A stretch of 38,271 nt of DNA from an uncultured Alphaproteobacteria bacterium (GCA_944391715.1 CALXUP010000015.1:1-38271); one strand, 5' to 3'; shown: positions 26,699 to 34,352, counted from the stretch's first letter. The notes: generated by a model from the letters alone, not told the origin. Program-made: numbers and translations.

Positions 26699-26732
26699 AA
26701 AAAACGCGGAGAATAACCTCCGCGTTTTTTTG
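26699..26732 (+). terminator. Terminator of the FlaF-like gene
   Basis: AAAACGCGGAG (26701-26711) pairs with CTCCGCGTTTT (26718-26728) around a 6-nt loop and is followed by TTT. It is a perfect 11-bp stem. Confidence 0.9.
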
Positions 26733-26762
26733 TATTGCCATTTTCAAATACTTTGTTTTTCC

Positions 26763-26895
26763 GTCATCCCGGCACTTTGTCTTTTTATTCTGTCATCCCC
26801 GGGCTTATTTTTATTATGTCATCCCTGGGCACTTTGTTTTTTCTTATTTGTCATCCCCTGGCACTTTATTTTTTTCTTTCGTCATCCCCGGGCTT
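26763..26895. repeat. Array of five GTCATCCC half-palindromes
   Basis: Units starting gtcatccc lie at about 26763, 26792, 26818, 26850 and 26881, spaced 26-32 bp, each followed by a T-rich stretch. They are half sites of the same palindromic repeat seen elsewhere in the window. No gene is present. Confidence 0.65.
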
Positions 26896-27180
26896 GAAGT
26901 CGATAGTTGGTGAGAACGAGTGCAAATCCTTAGCTTTAGCTTAGATTTGTACGAAGTTCGAACCCTACGGGACGCAATTGCATTCGGCGTCGCGTGCCGC
27001 AGGCACTGGGACAGCCGGATAAAATCGCTGAGCTTGCGAAGTGCCAAGGGGCCCGCTTGCGGGAATTTACACCCGGGGATCCAAGTCAACCATAAGGCTT
27101 CTTTTTTATCTGGATTCTCGGGTCAAGCCCGAGAATGACAGAATAAAAAGGCACCCGAGAATGATAAATCAGAAGAATTA
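26881..27180. repeat. Palindromic repeat interrupted by a hairpin-rich insert
   Basis: The usual sequence gtcatccccgggcttga-cccggggatccaagtcaa is split. Between about 26897 and 27070 lies an insert of about 175 bp with several hairpins (CAAATC/GATTTG, GACGC/GCGTC, GTGCC/GGCAC, CCCGC/GCGGG). A closing palindromic half (ctcgggtcaagcccgagaat) lies at about 27117-27136. A minus-strand frame of 81 codons crosses the insert, but it reads through repeat arms and is probably not a gene. Confidence 0.6.
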
Positions 27181-27256
27181 TCATCAAAGACCACTATATC
27201 ACAACAAAATGCTATAGTCAAATATATTTGAAAAGTAAGATGGGGATTTTGGCTAG
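27181..27256 (-). repeat. Promoter-bearing repeat, copy B
   Basis: It is the second copy of the block at 13762-13838. It carries on the minus strand TTGACT (27216-27221) and TATAGT (27193-27198), 17 nt apart. Here the promoter points away from glmM into the repeats at 26700-27180, where no leftward gene exists. Confidence 0.7.
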
Positions 27257-27381
27257 AATAAAGGGATTATATTTGAAACATTTTTTAATAAAACTTGTAT
27301 GAAAAGTTTTGAAACAATGCTTGAGTTTTGTCAGGCATATGGCAAAATACTTCATTATTTCTTTTCTATAAGGAGGCAATT

Positions 27382-28716
27382 ATGGCAGATAAACTTTTTG
27401 GAACGGACGGTGTTCGCGGCAAAGCAAATATTTTTCCGATGACGGCGGATTTTGCTTTGAAACTGGGCAAGGCTTTGGGAATGATGTTTTCCGGCAAAGT
27501 GGCAATAGCCAAAGATACCCGTGTCTCCTGCGATATGCTGGAAAGTTCTCTTGCTGCCGGCCTGACCTCTATGGGGTGCGATGTTATGTTGCTCGGCGTT
27601 TTGCCGACGCCGGTTGCCGCTATGATAACGCCGAAACTCGGGGTAGCGATGACGGTTATGATTTCTGCGTCTCACAATCCCTATCATGATAACGGTATTA
27701 AGCTGATTAAGGCCGACGGACACAAGTTTTCTGATGATATGACAGCCAGACTGGAAGCGTGGGTACAGGAAGATAATTTTGCGCTTAATCCTGATAAAAT
27801 CGGGCGGATTGAATATAATTTTAAAGCCGTAACGCCGTATTTGAGCCAAATTGCCTCCTTGAAGAGAAATAGTTTTCCTCTTTCCGGACTAAAAGTTGTG
27901 ATTGATTGCGCCAACGGAGCTTTTTCAAAAATTGCACCGCAGGTTTTTAGAGATTTTGGTGCCGATGTAATTGCCGTCGGTGTCGCTCCGGACGGCTATA
28001 ACATCAACAAGGGCTGCGGCTCTACTTGCACGGATTTGATGTGTGAAACCGTTATAAAAGAAAATTCCGATATCGGTATTGCGTTAGACGGCGACGGCGA
28101 CCGGATAATCATTTGCGACGATAAAGGAAACCGGCTCGACGGAGACCAGATTATTGCTTTTCTCGGACAATATTTGAAGTCGGACGGCCGGTTGAAAGGA
28201 AACGCCGTCGTTGCCACAATCTGGTCGAATATGGGGCTTGAAAAGTTCTGCCGGGGGCTTGGAATTGATTTTTATCGGACGGCTGTCGGAGAGCGTTATG
28301 TAACGGAAAAAATGAACGAGATTGGTGCCAATTTTGGCGGAGAAGAATCCGGACATATGGTACTGAGTGATTTTGCTCCAACGGGAGACGGCTTGATTGC
28401 CGGTCTGACGGTTTGTATGGGGCTTTTGAAAACACGCAAAAAAATGAGCAAGATTTTTCCTGTTTTTGAGAAATGCCCGTGCAAAATTGATAATTTGCGC
28501 TTTGCATCAAGAGAAAAAGTGGCCGAAGTAATGAATGACGCGGAGGTTCAAAAGACCATTGAGGCTGCCAAACAAGAAGTTGCCGGCCGCGGCTCGGTTA
28601 TTGTCAGAAAATCGGGGACGGAGCCACTGATTAAAGTCAGGGTAGAAGGCGAAGATGCAGAGCTGGTTCAAAGCGTCAGCAGCAAGATAAACGATGTAAT
28701 AACCCGATTTATGTAA
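27382..28716 (+). CDS. glmM: Phosphoglucosamine mutase
   Basis: This 444-residue enzyme interconverts glucosamine-6-phosphate and glucosamine-1-phosphate for peptidoglycan and lipopolysaccharide precursor synthesis. The start MADKLFGTDGVRGK is the family signature. The catalytic phosphoserine is in SASHNP (Ser97). The metal loop is DGDGDR, the sugar-binding loop is GEESGH, and the C-terminal phosphate site is RKSGTEPLIKV. The ATG at 27382 has a near-perfect AAGGAGG 6 nt upstream; a longer frame to 27328 is not needed. Confidence 0.98.
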   Translation: MADKLFGTDGVRGKANIFPMTADFALKLGKALGMMFSGKVAIAKDTRVSCDMLESSLAAGLTSMGCDVMLLGVLPTPVAAMITPKLGVAMTVMISASHNPYHDNGIKLIKADGHKFSDDMTARLEAWVQEDNFALNPDKIGRIEYNFKAVTPYLSQIASLKRNSFPLSGLKVVIDCANGAFSKIAPQVFRDFGADVIAVGVAPDGYNINKGCGSTCTDLMCETVIKENSDIGIALDGDGDRIIICDDKGNRLDGDQIIAFLGQYLKSDGRLKGNAVVATIWSNMGLEKFCRGLGIDFYRTAVGERYVTEKMNEIGANFGGEESGHMVLSDFAPTGDGLIAGLTVCMGLLKTRKKMSKIFPVFEKCPCKIDNLRFASREKVAEVMNDAEVQKTIEAAKQEVAGRGSVIVRKSGTEPLIKVRVEGEDAELVQSVSSKINDVITRFM

Positions 28717-28806
28717 TTTGCAGTCGGTTTAACATAATCATAATATTTTATTTACTTTTAGGTGCTATCTTATTATCATAACCATAATTTTATATGGGAG
28801 AGAATA

Positions 28807-29016
28807 ATGGGAAAAGTTTGGCAGAGCGATTTTTTATCTAATGCGGCCGAATTAGACAAGGTTATAAAGAGAAGAGGCAATTTGGCTCTGGTTTCTTCTT
28901 ATACCAGCAAGGACGGTTCCGTTTTTTCCGCCAAAAAAAGATACATTTGGCCGGATTTATATGCAGAAAGCAGTTCCCGTCGCGTTACCAAGCGGATTTG
29001 GGGCAAAGATTTATAA
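28807..29016 (+). CDS. Small conserved-looking hypothetical protein
   Basis: This 69-residue basic protein starts at the ATG at 28807 with GGGAGAG upstream. It has a patterned, compact sequence (KVWQSDFLSNAAELDKV, SSYTSKDGSVFSAKKRY, then RRVTKRIWGKDL). There is no signal peptide or membrane helix. I recognise no family. The good ribosome site, clean frame and spacing from glmM suggest it is real. Confidence 0.65.
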   Translation: MGKVWQSDFLSNAAELDKVIKRRGNLALVSSYTSKDGSVFSAKKRYIWPDLYAESSSRRVTKRIWGKDL

Positions 29017-29036
29017 TAAGTTAGAGTTTTTTGAAA

Positions 29037-29357
29037 ATGATAAAAGGCATCGTAGCTTTATTTACGTCGGGAGCAATTTTTAATCCGATGATTCTGCTCG
29101 GTATTTTTTTCGGTATTCTGTTTGATGTTAAAATGTCTTATGAACAGATGATTGAGCATATTTATAAGAATTATCATTTTTATTTGCTGGCTTTGCTTTT
29201 GGCCGCAGCTTATAATTTTGTTTTTCACAGAGTTTATGATGATGGCGGAGACAAACTGGATAAAGCGGCAATGGCAGGCAATATTATATTCTCCGCCCTC
29301 AAATTTGTGATTTCAAGTGCGTTAACAATCTCATTTATTGAGCTGCTGGCGTTCTAA
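29037..29357 (+). CDS. Small membrane protein, unknown
   Basis: This 106-residue protein has three or four hydrophobic segments (about 3-27, 46-61 and 80-104), separated by charged loops (VYDDGGDKLDKAA). It follows the previous small gene by 20 nt and may share its transcript. The start could be TTG at 29031 or ATG at 29037; neither has a strong ribosome site. Its stop overlaps the stop of the opposite-strand motility gene by 4 nt. Function is unknown. Confidence 0.65.
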   Translation: MIKGIVALFTSGAIFNPMILLGIFFGILFDVKMSYEQMIEHIYKNYHFYLLALLLAAAYNFVFHRVYDDGGDKLDKAAMAGNIIFSALKFVISSALTISFIELLAF

Positions 29358-29530
29358 ATTGAAATGTCGATATTGTGTCCCAGGTTTTCCGACGGAGGAA
29401 CAACCGCCGCAGAATCTCCCAGCAAAGTTTCCATAACCTGCTGCTGCATTTCAATGGCGTTTTTAATCAGGCTCATTTGCATCTGCTGCACGCTTAAAAC
29501 ATATGAGCTGATTGCTCCGAGTTCTGACAT
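29354..29530 (-). CDS. YjfB-type putative motility protein
   Basis: This is a 58-residue protein on the minus strand. The order matches the YjfB motility-protein family: a start MSELGAISSYVLSVQQMQ, the helix LIKNAIEMQQQVMETLL, and the family end NLGHNIDISI, where L-G-x-N-I-D-I is diagnostic. The exact role in motility is not known, though the family is found beside flagellar genes. The ATG at 29530 has AAAGGA at good spacing and an upstream extended -10 promoter. It is convergent with the membrane protein gene and overlaps its stop by 4 nt. Confidence 0.8.
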   Translation of the reverse strand: MSELGAISSYVLSVQQMQMSLIKNAIEMQQQVMETLLGDSAAVVPPSENLGHNIDISI

Positions 29531-29564
29531 GTCAAAATCCTTTCACTCCCTTTTACTAAAATCT

Positions 29565-29593
29565 ATTATAGCATATTTTTATTAAACTTTCAC
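29565..29593 (-). promoter_or_regulatory. Promoter of the YjfB-type gene
   Basis: On the minus strand GTGAAA (29588-29593), 17 nt, then TATAAT (29565-29570) with TGC directly before it, an extended -10. The likely leader is about 30 nt. Confidence 0.65.
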
Positions 29594-29624
29594 TAAAAAT
29601 TTATATGAATTGTCTTGTTTGTTA

Positions 29625-29653
29625 TTGACAAAGAAACAAGATGGCAATATTCC
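29625..29653 (+). promoter_or_regulatory. Weak candidate promoter of the 95-residue protein gene
   Basis: A perfect -35 TTGACA (29625-29630) is followed after 17 nt by the poor -10 TATTCC (29648-29653). Confidence 0.35.
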
Positions 29654-29694
29654 TTGTATATCTGTTTTTTTATGTGTTTTAAGGTGTTGAGAAA

Positions 29695-29982
29695 ATGAAA
29701 AAATTGTTTTTTATTGTATTGACGGTTGTTGTTTTAATGGTAGCCGGCAGTTTTGTAAAAGAAGCCTTGCGTCAACAGGCAGAAAATCAAGAGAATAGCG
29801 TGGCGCTGATTGAAGACTGCGATTGTAATGTTGAACGCGGCTGTGCGGAAGATGATTTGGCCTGCAAAAAGAAAATGGTGGAATGCGGCTGCAATATAGA
29901 TGCGGAAAACAGCGCGGAAGAGGTTGTGGAAGAACATCCTGAACTGACCAGCGATGAAGACGAAACAATCGTTGCGGAATAA
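29695..29982 (+). CDS. Small membrane-anchored or secreted cysteine-containing protein
   Basis: This 95-residue protein has an N-terminal hydrophobic segment (about 3-20) without a clear cleavage site, so it may be an anchor. Six Cys follow in a short stretch (DCDCNVERGC, then CKKK, then ECGCNI), and the tail is very acidic (EEVVEEHPE and following). The Cys spacing resembles the microproteins at 33462-33803 (CDCxxxxxCGC). It may bind metal or form disulfides, but no family is recognised. AAGGTG is the ribosome site, and a strong terminator follows. Confidence 0.7.
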   Translation: MKKLFFIVLTVVVLMVAGSFVKEALRQQAENQENSVALIEDCDCNVERGCAEDDLACKKKMVECGCNIDAENSAEEVVEEHPELTSDEDETIVAE

Positions 29983-29999
29983 ATTTTTGAAAAACAAAA

Positions 30000-30041
30000 T
30001 AAAAAAAACTGCCGATTTTAAAAAATCGGCAGTTTTTTTTA
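30000..30041. terminator. Bidirectional terminator
   Basis: AAAAAAAACTGCCGATTTT (30001-30019) pairs with a mirrored stem ending TTTTTTTT (to 30040). It separates two convergent genes and overlaps the stop codon of the leftward one. Confidence 0.9.
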
Positions 30042-31022
30042 ATCGTATTTGAAAATTTCATACAATGTACAGAGAAGCTTTTCTGATTCCGAGAGTGGAT
30101 TTTTCTGAGAAAAATCAATTTTGTTATAAAGTTTTTTTATGGTCTCGAAAACAAAAAAGTGTAACTCTCTTTCTTTGATGATTTTATAAGCGCGGCACAG
30201 CAGGTTGCTGGTTTCTACGCTTATCCAATCGCCCAGAAACAGGAAACTAATCAATCTTGCATCGGCTTTTTCATATTTGAAAAATGCCGTTTCAATAAAA
30301 TGATAACAAATTTGCTTCACTTCTGTTGCCATTGCATGGTCTTCATACGCTTTATAAGTCTGACAAATGACATTGATTTGTCTGTCAAAAATATCAGGCG
30401 TATTGATAAAACGCGTATCAAGGGCAATCTCAATCAGTGCAGGAACAACAACCTGTTTGTTTTTGAACAAATGCTCAATATATTGGAGGGCGTTGTCCAA
30501 AAACTTTTTAGCGTCATTATAGGCGTCGTCGGTTTCATATATGCCTTTAAGATGAGCAATAATCTCTGCCGTCGGCATATCCTGAGCCATTAGGTCAGAC
30601 AGTTTTTTGTTAAACTCTCTTTTTCTTTGTAAATAGTTCTTGCAAATCTGGCAGAAAACCTCAGCGTTTCGACTCGGCGTTTTTTGTGCTTTAAGCCGAT
30701 TCCGGTAATTGACCGCGCGGGGATAAATCTGTTTAACGCGTTTCCCCTGGTTGTTTTTGGGAGATTTTATTTTCAGTTTTATCTTCTGATATAACGAAAA
30801 AATATAACCGTCAAATTTACAATCGGCCATTTCGCTGAGCAAATCTTTGTCCCACTGATTTTTTATTTGTTTTTCGAAAGCAATGATGTCGCAATATTTT
30901 TTTATGACATCGGTAAAATCTTGCCCGGCACATAGTTCCATATAGACAAGTTTCCGGCTTCCTCTTTCCATGTTGTAAAACAAAGGGAGTTCTTTTGCAG
31001 ATAATTTTCTTTCTTGCACCAT
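30039..31022 (-). CDS. Hypothetical helical protein
   Basis: This 327-residue protein has no signal peptide or membrane segment. It is rich in Lys, Glu and Leu with long helical segments, and has a basic stretch at about 80-115. A central C-Q-I-C pair (about 124-127) could bind metal but has no clear partner. The second half has helix-helix repeats like those of TPR-type scaffolds (EIALDTRF, EVKQICYHFIETAFF). I do not recognise a family. The frame is clean. No good ribosome site lies before the ATG at 31022. Confidence 0.65.
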   Translation of the reverse strand: MVQERKLSAKELPLFYNMERGSRKLVYMELCAGQDFTDVIKKYCDIIAFEKQIKNQWDKDLLSEMADCKFDGYIFSLYQKIKLKIKSPKNNQGKRVKQIYPRAVNYRNRLKAQKTPSRNAEVFCQICKNYLQRKREFNKKLSDLMAQDMPTAEIIAHLKGIYETDDAYNDAKKFLDNALQYIEHLFKNKQVVVPALIEIALDTRFINTPDIFDRQINVICQTYKAYEDHAMATEVKQICYHFIETAFFKYEKADARLISFLFLGDWISVETSNLLCRAYKIIKERELHFFVFETIKKLYNKIDFSQKNPLSESEKLLCTLYEIFKYD

Positions 31023-31116
31023 AATTATAGTAACTAATGATTAATTTATAATAATACCAATTTCAGAGACGGATAATAACATTATTCTGTTTTTTTGGCA
31101 AGATTTTTTTATATTG

Positions 31117-31156
31117 ACAAAAAAATCCCCTCAAGAGCAGATGCTCAGGAGGGGAT
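31117..31156 (-). terminator. Terminator of the gene at 31173-31829
   Basis: On the minus strand ATCCCCTC pairs with GAGGGGAT (31148-31155 and 31125-31132), with an inner GAGCA/TGCTC stem, then TTTTTTTG follows. Confidence 0.85.
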
Positions 31157-31172
31157 GCTGGTCTAAACGGAA

Positions 31173-31829
31173 TTATTTATACAAGGAAAGAACCTCTTGG
31201 TAAAGTCTCTCCGATTCCGGACTGTGATTGCGTTCTTTAACATTTTTGATATATTTGTAAAGGACGCGGCCGGAATGTTTCTTCAGGGTCTTCACATGGT
31301 CTCGCAAAAATGCAAAACCGGTATCGGACACATACTCGCGTGACAGAAGGTCTATCCACAAATCCAGCCCGATAATAGGCGAATCTTCCTGTTTGAATTC
31401 CGATGCGGCAAAATCGCGCACCATATGGCGGACTTCTGCTTCCGGATATTTAAATCCTTCAATCAGAATATTTTTAACCGAGTAGGGAAAAGAACAGTAA
31501 TTAATATTGCTGAGGATTCCTTTCAAGGTTTCTTTTTCTTCCGCCGTCAAACGCATTTTAGCCTCGTCTTCCGGCGTCATTTGAGAAAATACATATGCTT
31601 TTCTTCTTGCCCTCAGAACATTTGCGGCAAAATCTTCAATTTGTTTTTTGGAGGTTTCGCGGTTTATCTTATCGGCATTGTCATTGCAGGCATAAGGGCT
31701 GGCATCAATTTCGGCCTGCCTTTTTTGAGCCTTGTCCTGTATTTTCTTTCGGATTTCCGTCTGGGTATTGTTACTTTCAACGCTGACGACGTTGACGGTA
31801 ATCTGCCCGGCTTTTTCTTTTTTTGCCAT
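31173..31829 (-). CDS. Hypothetical protein
   Basis: This 218-residue protein is soluble. The N-terminal 65 residues are highly charged (MAKKEKAG, KKIQDKAQKRQAE), and the remainder is helical (TAEEKETLKGILSN, RHMVRDFAASEF, DHVKTLKKHSGR). I recognise no family. It lies 27 nt after the gene at 31857-32210 and is likely co-transcribed. It may interact with the product of that gene, but this rests on position alone. Confidence 0.65.
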   Translation of the reverse strand: MAKKEKAGQITVNVVSVESNNTQTEIRKKIQDKAQKRQAEIDASPYACNDNADKINRETSKKQIEDFAANVLRARRKAYVFSQMTPEDEAKMRLTAEEKETLKGILSNINYCSFPYSVKNILIEGFKYPEAEVRHMVRDFAASEFKQEDSPIIGLDLWIDLLSREYVSDTGFAFLRDHVKTLKKHSGRVLYKYIKNVKERNHSPESERLYQEVLSLYK

Positions 31830-31856
31830 TTTTTAATAATATTTTTTGTTAATAAT

Positions 31857-32210
31857 TCAGGCTCCTTTATGGGAGGCTGTTAACAATGTTTCTATCCCGT
31901 TCTTTTTTGCAAAAGGAAGAGCTTTGGCTCTCAGGGATTCGTTATGAGACTGGGCAATTTCACGGATCAGCAGATTGTATGAAACGGCTGATTTTGCATA
32001 ATCGTTCTTTTTACTCAAAAGAGCGATTATTTTCTTCTTGTCAATTTCTGAAAGGTCATCCAAATCAAGGCTGAGAAATCTCTTGATTTCGCTGTTGCGA
32101 AAATGATCTTTGTTTTCAATCTTGTTTTTGTACTTTGTCAGGTCAGCATAGCTGAAAAGATTGTTACTGCTACTCTGTTTTGCGCTCTCTAAATCATTAT
32201 TCTTTACCAT
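31857..32210 (-). CDS. Hypothetical small helical protein
   Basis: This 117-residue charged protein has Ser/Asn-rich N-terminal residues followed by helical segments (FLSLDLDDLSEIDKKKI, YNLLIREIAQSHNESL). The last third ends ASHKGA. No family is recognised. A good promoter lies about 35 nt before the ATG at 32210. It is the first gene of a two-gene unit. Confidence 0.6.
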   Translation of the reverse strand: MVKNNDLESAKQSSSNNLFSYADLTKYKNKIENKDHFRNSEIKRFLSLDLDDLSEIDKKKIIALLSKKNDYAKSAVSYNLLIREIAQSHNESLRAKALPFAKKNGIETLLTASHKGA

Positions 32211-32244
32211 AATTATATGTATTAAAAATTAAACATCACTTTAC

Positions 32245-32272
32245 AGTATAGACAAAAAAACAATAAAGGCAA
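32245..32272 (-). promoter_or_regulatory. Promoter of the two-gene unit at 31173-32210
   Basis: On the minus strand TTGCCT (32267-32272) and TATACT (32245-32250) are separated by 16 nt. The leader is about 28 nt. Confidence 0.6.
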
Positions 32273-32402
32273 CACTATTTTTGCAATATAATGAACTTTT
32301 TGTGTTTTTTATAATAAAAAGCACAATTCTTGTTTGCTTTTAGTTGCTGGTCTAGACAAAAACAACTAAATATGAGTTGGACGGAATCGGAGACCTGAAT
32401 TT

Positions 32403-33347
32403 TTAAAGGTGTCGGCTGTTCAGCCAGCGTTCAGCCTCCAGTGCTGCCGTACACCCTGAACCGGCAGCAATAACAGCCTGGCGGAATTCCGGCGCTTTCA
32501 CGTCTCCGGCGGCAAAGACACCGGCAATGTTAGTTTGGCAGCTGTCGGGCTGCGTTACAATATAGCCGTTATTGTCCAGTTCCAAATGGTTTTGAAAAAT
32601 TTCCGTATTCGGATGGTGTCCGATGGCAATAAAAATGCCGTCGATTTTTAATTCTTTAGTACTGTCGTCTTTAATATTTCTGAGTCTCAGGCCGGTAACC
32701 GATTTGGGGGAATCCGAACCGGTGATTTCCTCAATGACACAGTTCCATTCTATGGCGATTTTAGGATTGTTAAAAACACGTTGCTGCATTATTTTGTCCG
32801 CCCTCAGTGTATCCCGTCGGTGAATGAGGGTGACGGATTTGGCAAAATTGGTCAGATACAGCGCTTCTTCTGCTGCCGTATTGCCTCCGCCGACAACGGC
32901 AACGTCTTTACCGCGATAGAAAAAGCCGTCGCAGGTTGCGCAGCCGGACACGCCAAATCCCAAATATTTTTGTTCGCTTTCCAATCCGAGCCAGCGCGCC
33001 GATGCCCCGGTTGCGATAATGATGGCATCGGCAGTAAAAAGGTTGTAGTTTTCAGAGTTGCAGCTAAACGGATGTTGTTTAAAGTCGACTTCGATAATCT
33101 TGTCTTCAACAAATTCCACCCCCAGATTAAGCGCCTGTTGTTTCATCAGCTCCATCAGTTCTCCGCCGTTTATCGGCTCCGGAAAACCGGGATAATTTTC
33201 AACGTCTGTCGTCAGGGTCAGCTGTCCGCCGATTTGCCCTCCGGAAACAATAAGGGGTTTTAATCCGGCACGGGCTGCATAAATTCCGGCAGTATAACCG
33301 GCCGGCCCGGAGCCGATAATCAAAACTGGGGTTTTGTATTGTGCCAT
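32403..33347 (-). CDS. trxB: Thioredoxin reductase
   Basis: This 314-residue NADPH-dependent flavoenzyme reduces thioredoxin. The N-terminal FAD motif is GSGPAGYTAGIYAARAG. The redox-active pair is CATC (in GVSGCATCDGFFYR, about 136-139). The NADPH-binding motif is VVGGGNTAAEEALYL. The C-terminal FAD motif is GVFAAGDVKAPEFRQ. GGAG lies before the ATG at 33347. It stands 115 nt downstream of two small cysteine-rich genes, all on one strand. Confidence 0.98.
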   Translation of the reverse strand: MAQYKTPVLIIGSGPAGYTAGIYAARAGLKPLIVSGGQIGGQLTLTTDVENYPGFPEPINGGELMELMKQQALNLGVEFVEDKIIEVDFKQHPFSCNSENYNLFTADAIIIATGASARWLGLESEQKYLGFGVSGCATCDGFFYRGKDVAVVGGGNTAAEEALYLTNFAKSVTLIHRRDTLRADKIMQQRVFNNPKIAIEWNCVIEEITGSDSPKSVTGLRLRNIKDDSTKELKIDGIFIAIGHHPNTEIFQNHLELDNNGYIVTQPDSCQTNIAGVFAAGDVKAPEFRQAVIAAGSGCTAALEAERWLNSRHL

Positions 33348-33461
33348 AGCTTTCTCCGTTTGTTTTTTTTTTATTAAATAAAAGGATTATCTGTTTTTGG
33401 CAAGACAAAACGAAAATAAACCGGTCAATATTCTCCAAAGACGAAGAACTCTGGGCAAAGA

Positions 33462-33626
33462 CTACGGCTGCAAACGGGAGCAGCCGGCTGGGTCTTTACA
33501 TTCCTGCTTAAAATCCTGCGGCAGATTGTTGGGATAAGTACAGCCGCAGTTGTCGTCTTCGCGGCAGTCGCATTTGTTGTTATAGTCCAGAACATATTGG
33601 CACTTTTTTTCTTTATCTTCAGTCAT
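33462..33626 (-). CDS. Cysteine-rich microprotein 2 (54 residues)
   Basis: It reads MTEDKEKKCQYVLDYNNK, then CDC, REDDN, CGC, and ends with two more Cys (QECK, AGCS). GGAAG precedes the ATG at 33626. Seven Cys in 54 residues, highly charged, no hydrophobic segment; probably cytoplasmic. It could be a small metal-binding or thiol-rich protein. No family is recognised. It follows microprotein 1 by only 12 nt. Confidence 0.7.
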   Translation of the reverse strand: MTEDKEKKCQYVLDYNNKCDCREDDNCGCTYPNNLPQDFKQECKDPAGCSRLQP

Positions 33627-33638
33627 AATCTTCCAACC

Positions 33639-33803
33639 TCACTTTTCAGTATTGTCAGTTTCTTCCCGGATTACGGTGCAGTCGCATTCTTTCGGGGTGC
33701 AATAACAGGTCGTTTCTTTTTTTATATGGGATTCAGGGGTTTTTATTTCTACGTTTTGTTCCTTTTGCAGACAATCACAATGGGATGAACGGGTATTTTT
33801 CAT
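33639..33803 (-). CDS. Cysteine-rich microprotein 1 (54 residues)
   Basis: A second 54-residue frame with Cys pairs: HCDC near the start, then CYC, then KECDC. It shares the C-x-C style of microprotein 2. The AAGGAG ribosome site is 7 nt before the ATG at 33803, which strongly supports translation. There is no room for a promoter between the greA terminator and this start. Confidence 0.7.
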   Translation of the reverse strand: MKNTRSSHCDCLQKEQNVEIKTPESHIKKETTCYCTPKECDCTVIREETDNTEK

Positions 33804-33819
33804 TTTTATGCTCCTTTTA

Positions 33820-33855
33820 AAAAATTAAAGCCGGTATCATAAGATTACCGGCTTT
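33820..33855 (-). terminator. Terminator between greA and the microprotein genes
   Basis: AAAGCCGGTA (33827-33836) pairs with TACCGGCTTT (33846-33855), a perfect 10-bp stem, followed by AATTTTTT on the minus strand. It ends only about 17 nt before the microprotein 1 start. Confidence 0.85.
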
Positions 33856-33878
33856 GATATAAGTCTGATTTTTTCTTT

Positions 33879-34352
33879 TTAAATATATTTGATTTCCAAA
33901 ATCTCAAAAGATTTTTTGCCTCCCGGGGCAACATATTCGGCAACGTCGCCGACTTCTTTGCCGATGAGCGCTTTGGCAAGGGGAGACGAAAGCGAAATTT
34001 TGTTTTTTTCAATATCTGCTTCGTAGTCGCCGACAATCTGATAGGTTTTTTCATTGTCGTTGTCTTCGTCCACAACCTGAACGGTGGCACCGAAACGAAT
34101 AACGTCAGATTTTGTATTGGCAACGTCAATAACCTGAGCACGGCTTAAAACGGCTTCAAGATCCTGAATACGACCTTCAATGAAACTTTGTTTCTCTTTA
34201 GCGGCCGAATATTCGGCGTTTTCAGACAAATCGCCATGAGAACGCGCCTCGGCAATTGCCGCAATAATATTCGGGCGGTCAACGCCTTTGAGATGTTTCA
34301 ACTCTTCCTCAAGAGCAATATATCCTTGTTTGGTTAAAGGGAATTTTTCCAT
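33879..34352 (-). CDS. greA: Transcription elongation factor GreA
   Basis: This 157-residue factor rescues backtracked RNA polymerase by stimulating transcript cleavage. The N-terminal coiled coil (about 1-75) has [13 protein letters not shown], which carries the catalytic acidic tip, and the C-terminal domain has [15 protein letters not shown] and [19 protein letters not shown] start at 34352, because AGAGGTGG gives good spacing to that ATG; the ATG at 34361 overlaps the ribosome site. Confidence 0.96.
   Translation of the reverse strand: MEKFPLTKQGYIALEEELKHLKGVDRPNIIAAIAEARSHGDLSENAEYSAAKEKQSFIEGRIQDLEAVLSRAQVIDVANTKSDVIRFGATVQVVDEDNDNEKTYQIVGDYEADIEKNKISLSSPLAKALIGKEVGDVAEYVAPGGKKSFEILEIKYI

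Noticed and set aside
26940..26975. tRNA-like gttcgaac word in the insert
   Set aside because: Only the T-loop-like word is present. No acceptor stem or anticodon arm can be drawn, so it is not a tRNA gene.
26844..27089. 81-codon minus-strand frame in the repeat insert
   Set aside because: It reads directly across palindromic repeat arms and contains repeat-derived words such as SSPGMTK, so it is probably not a gene.
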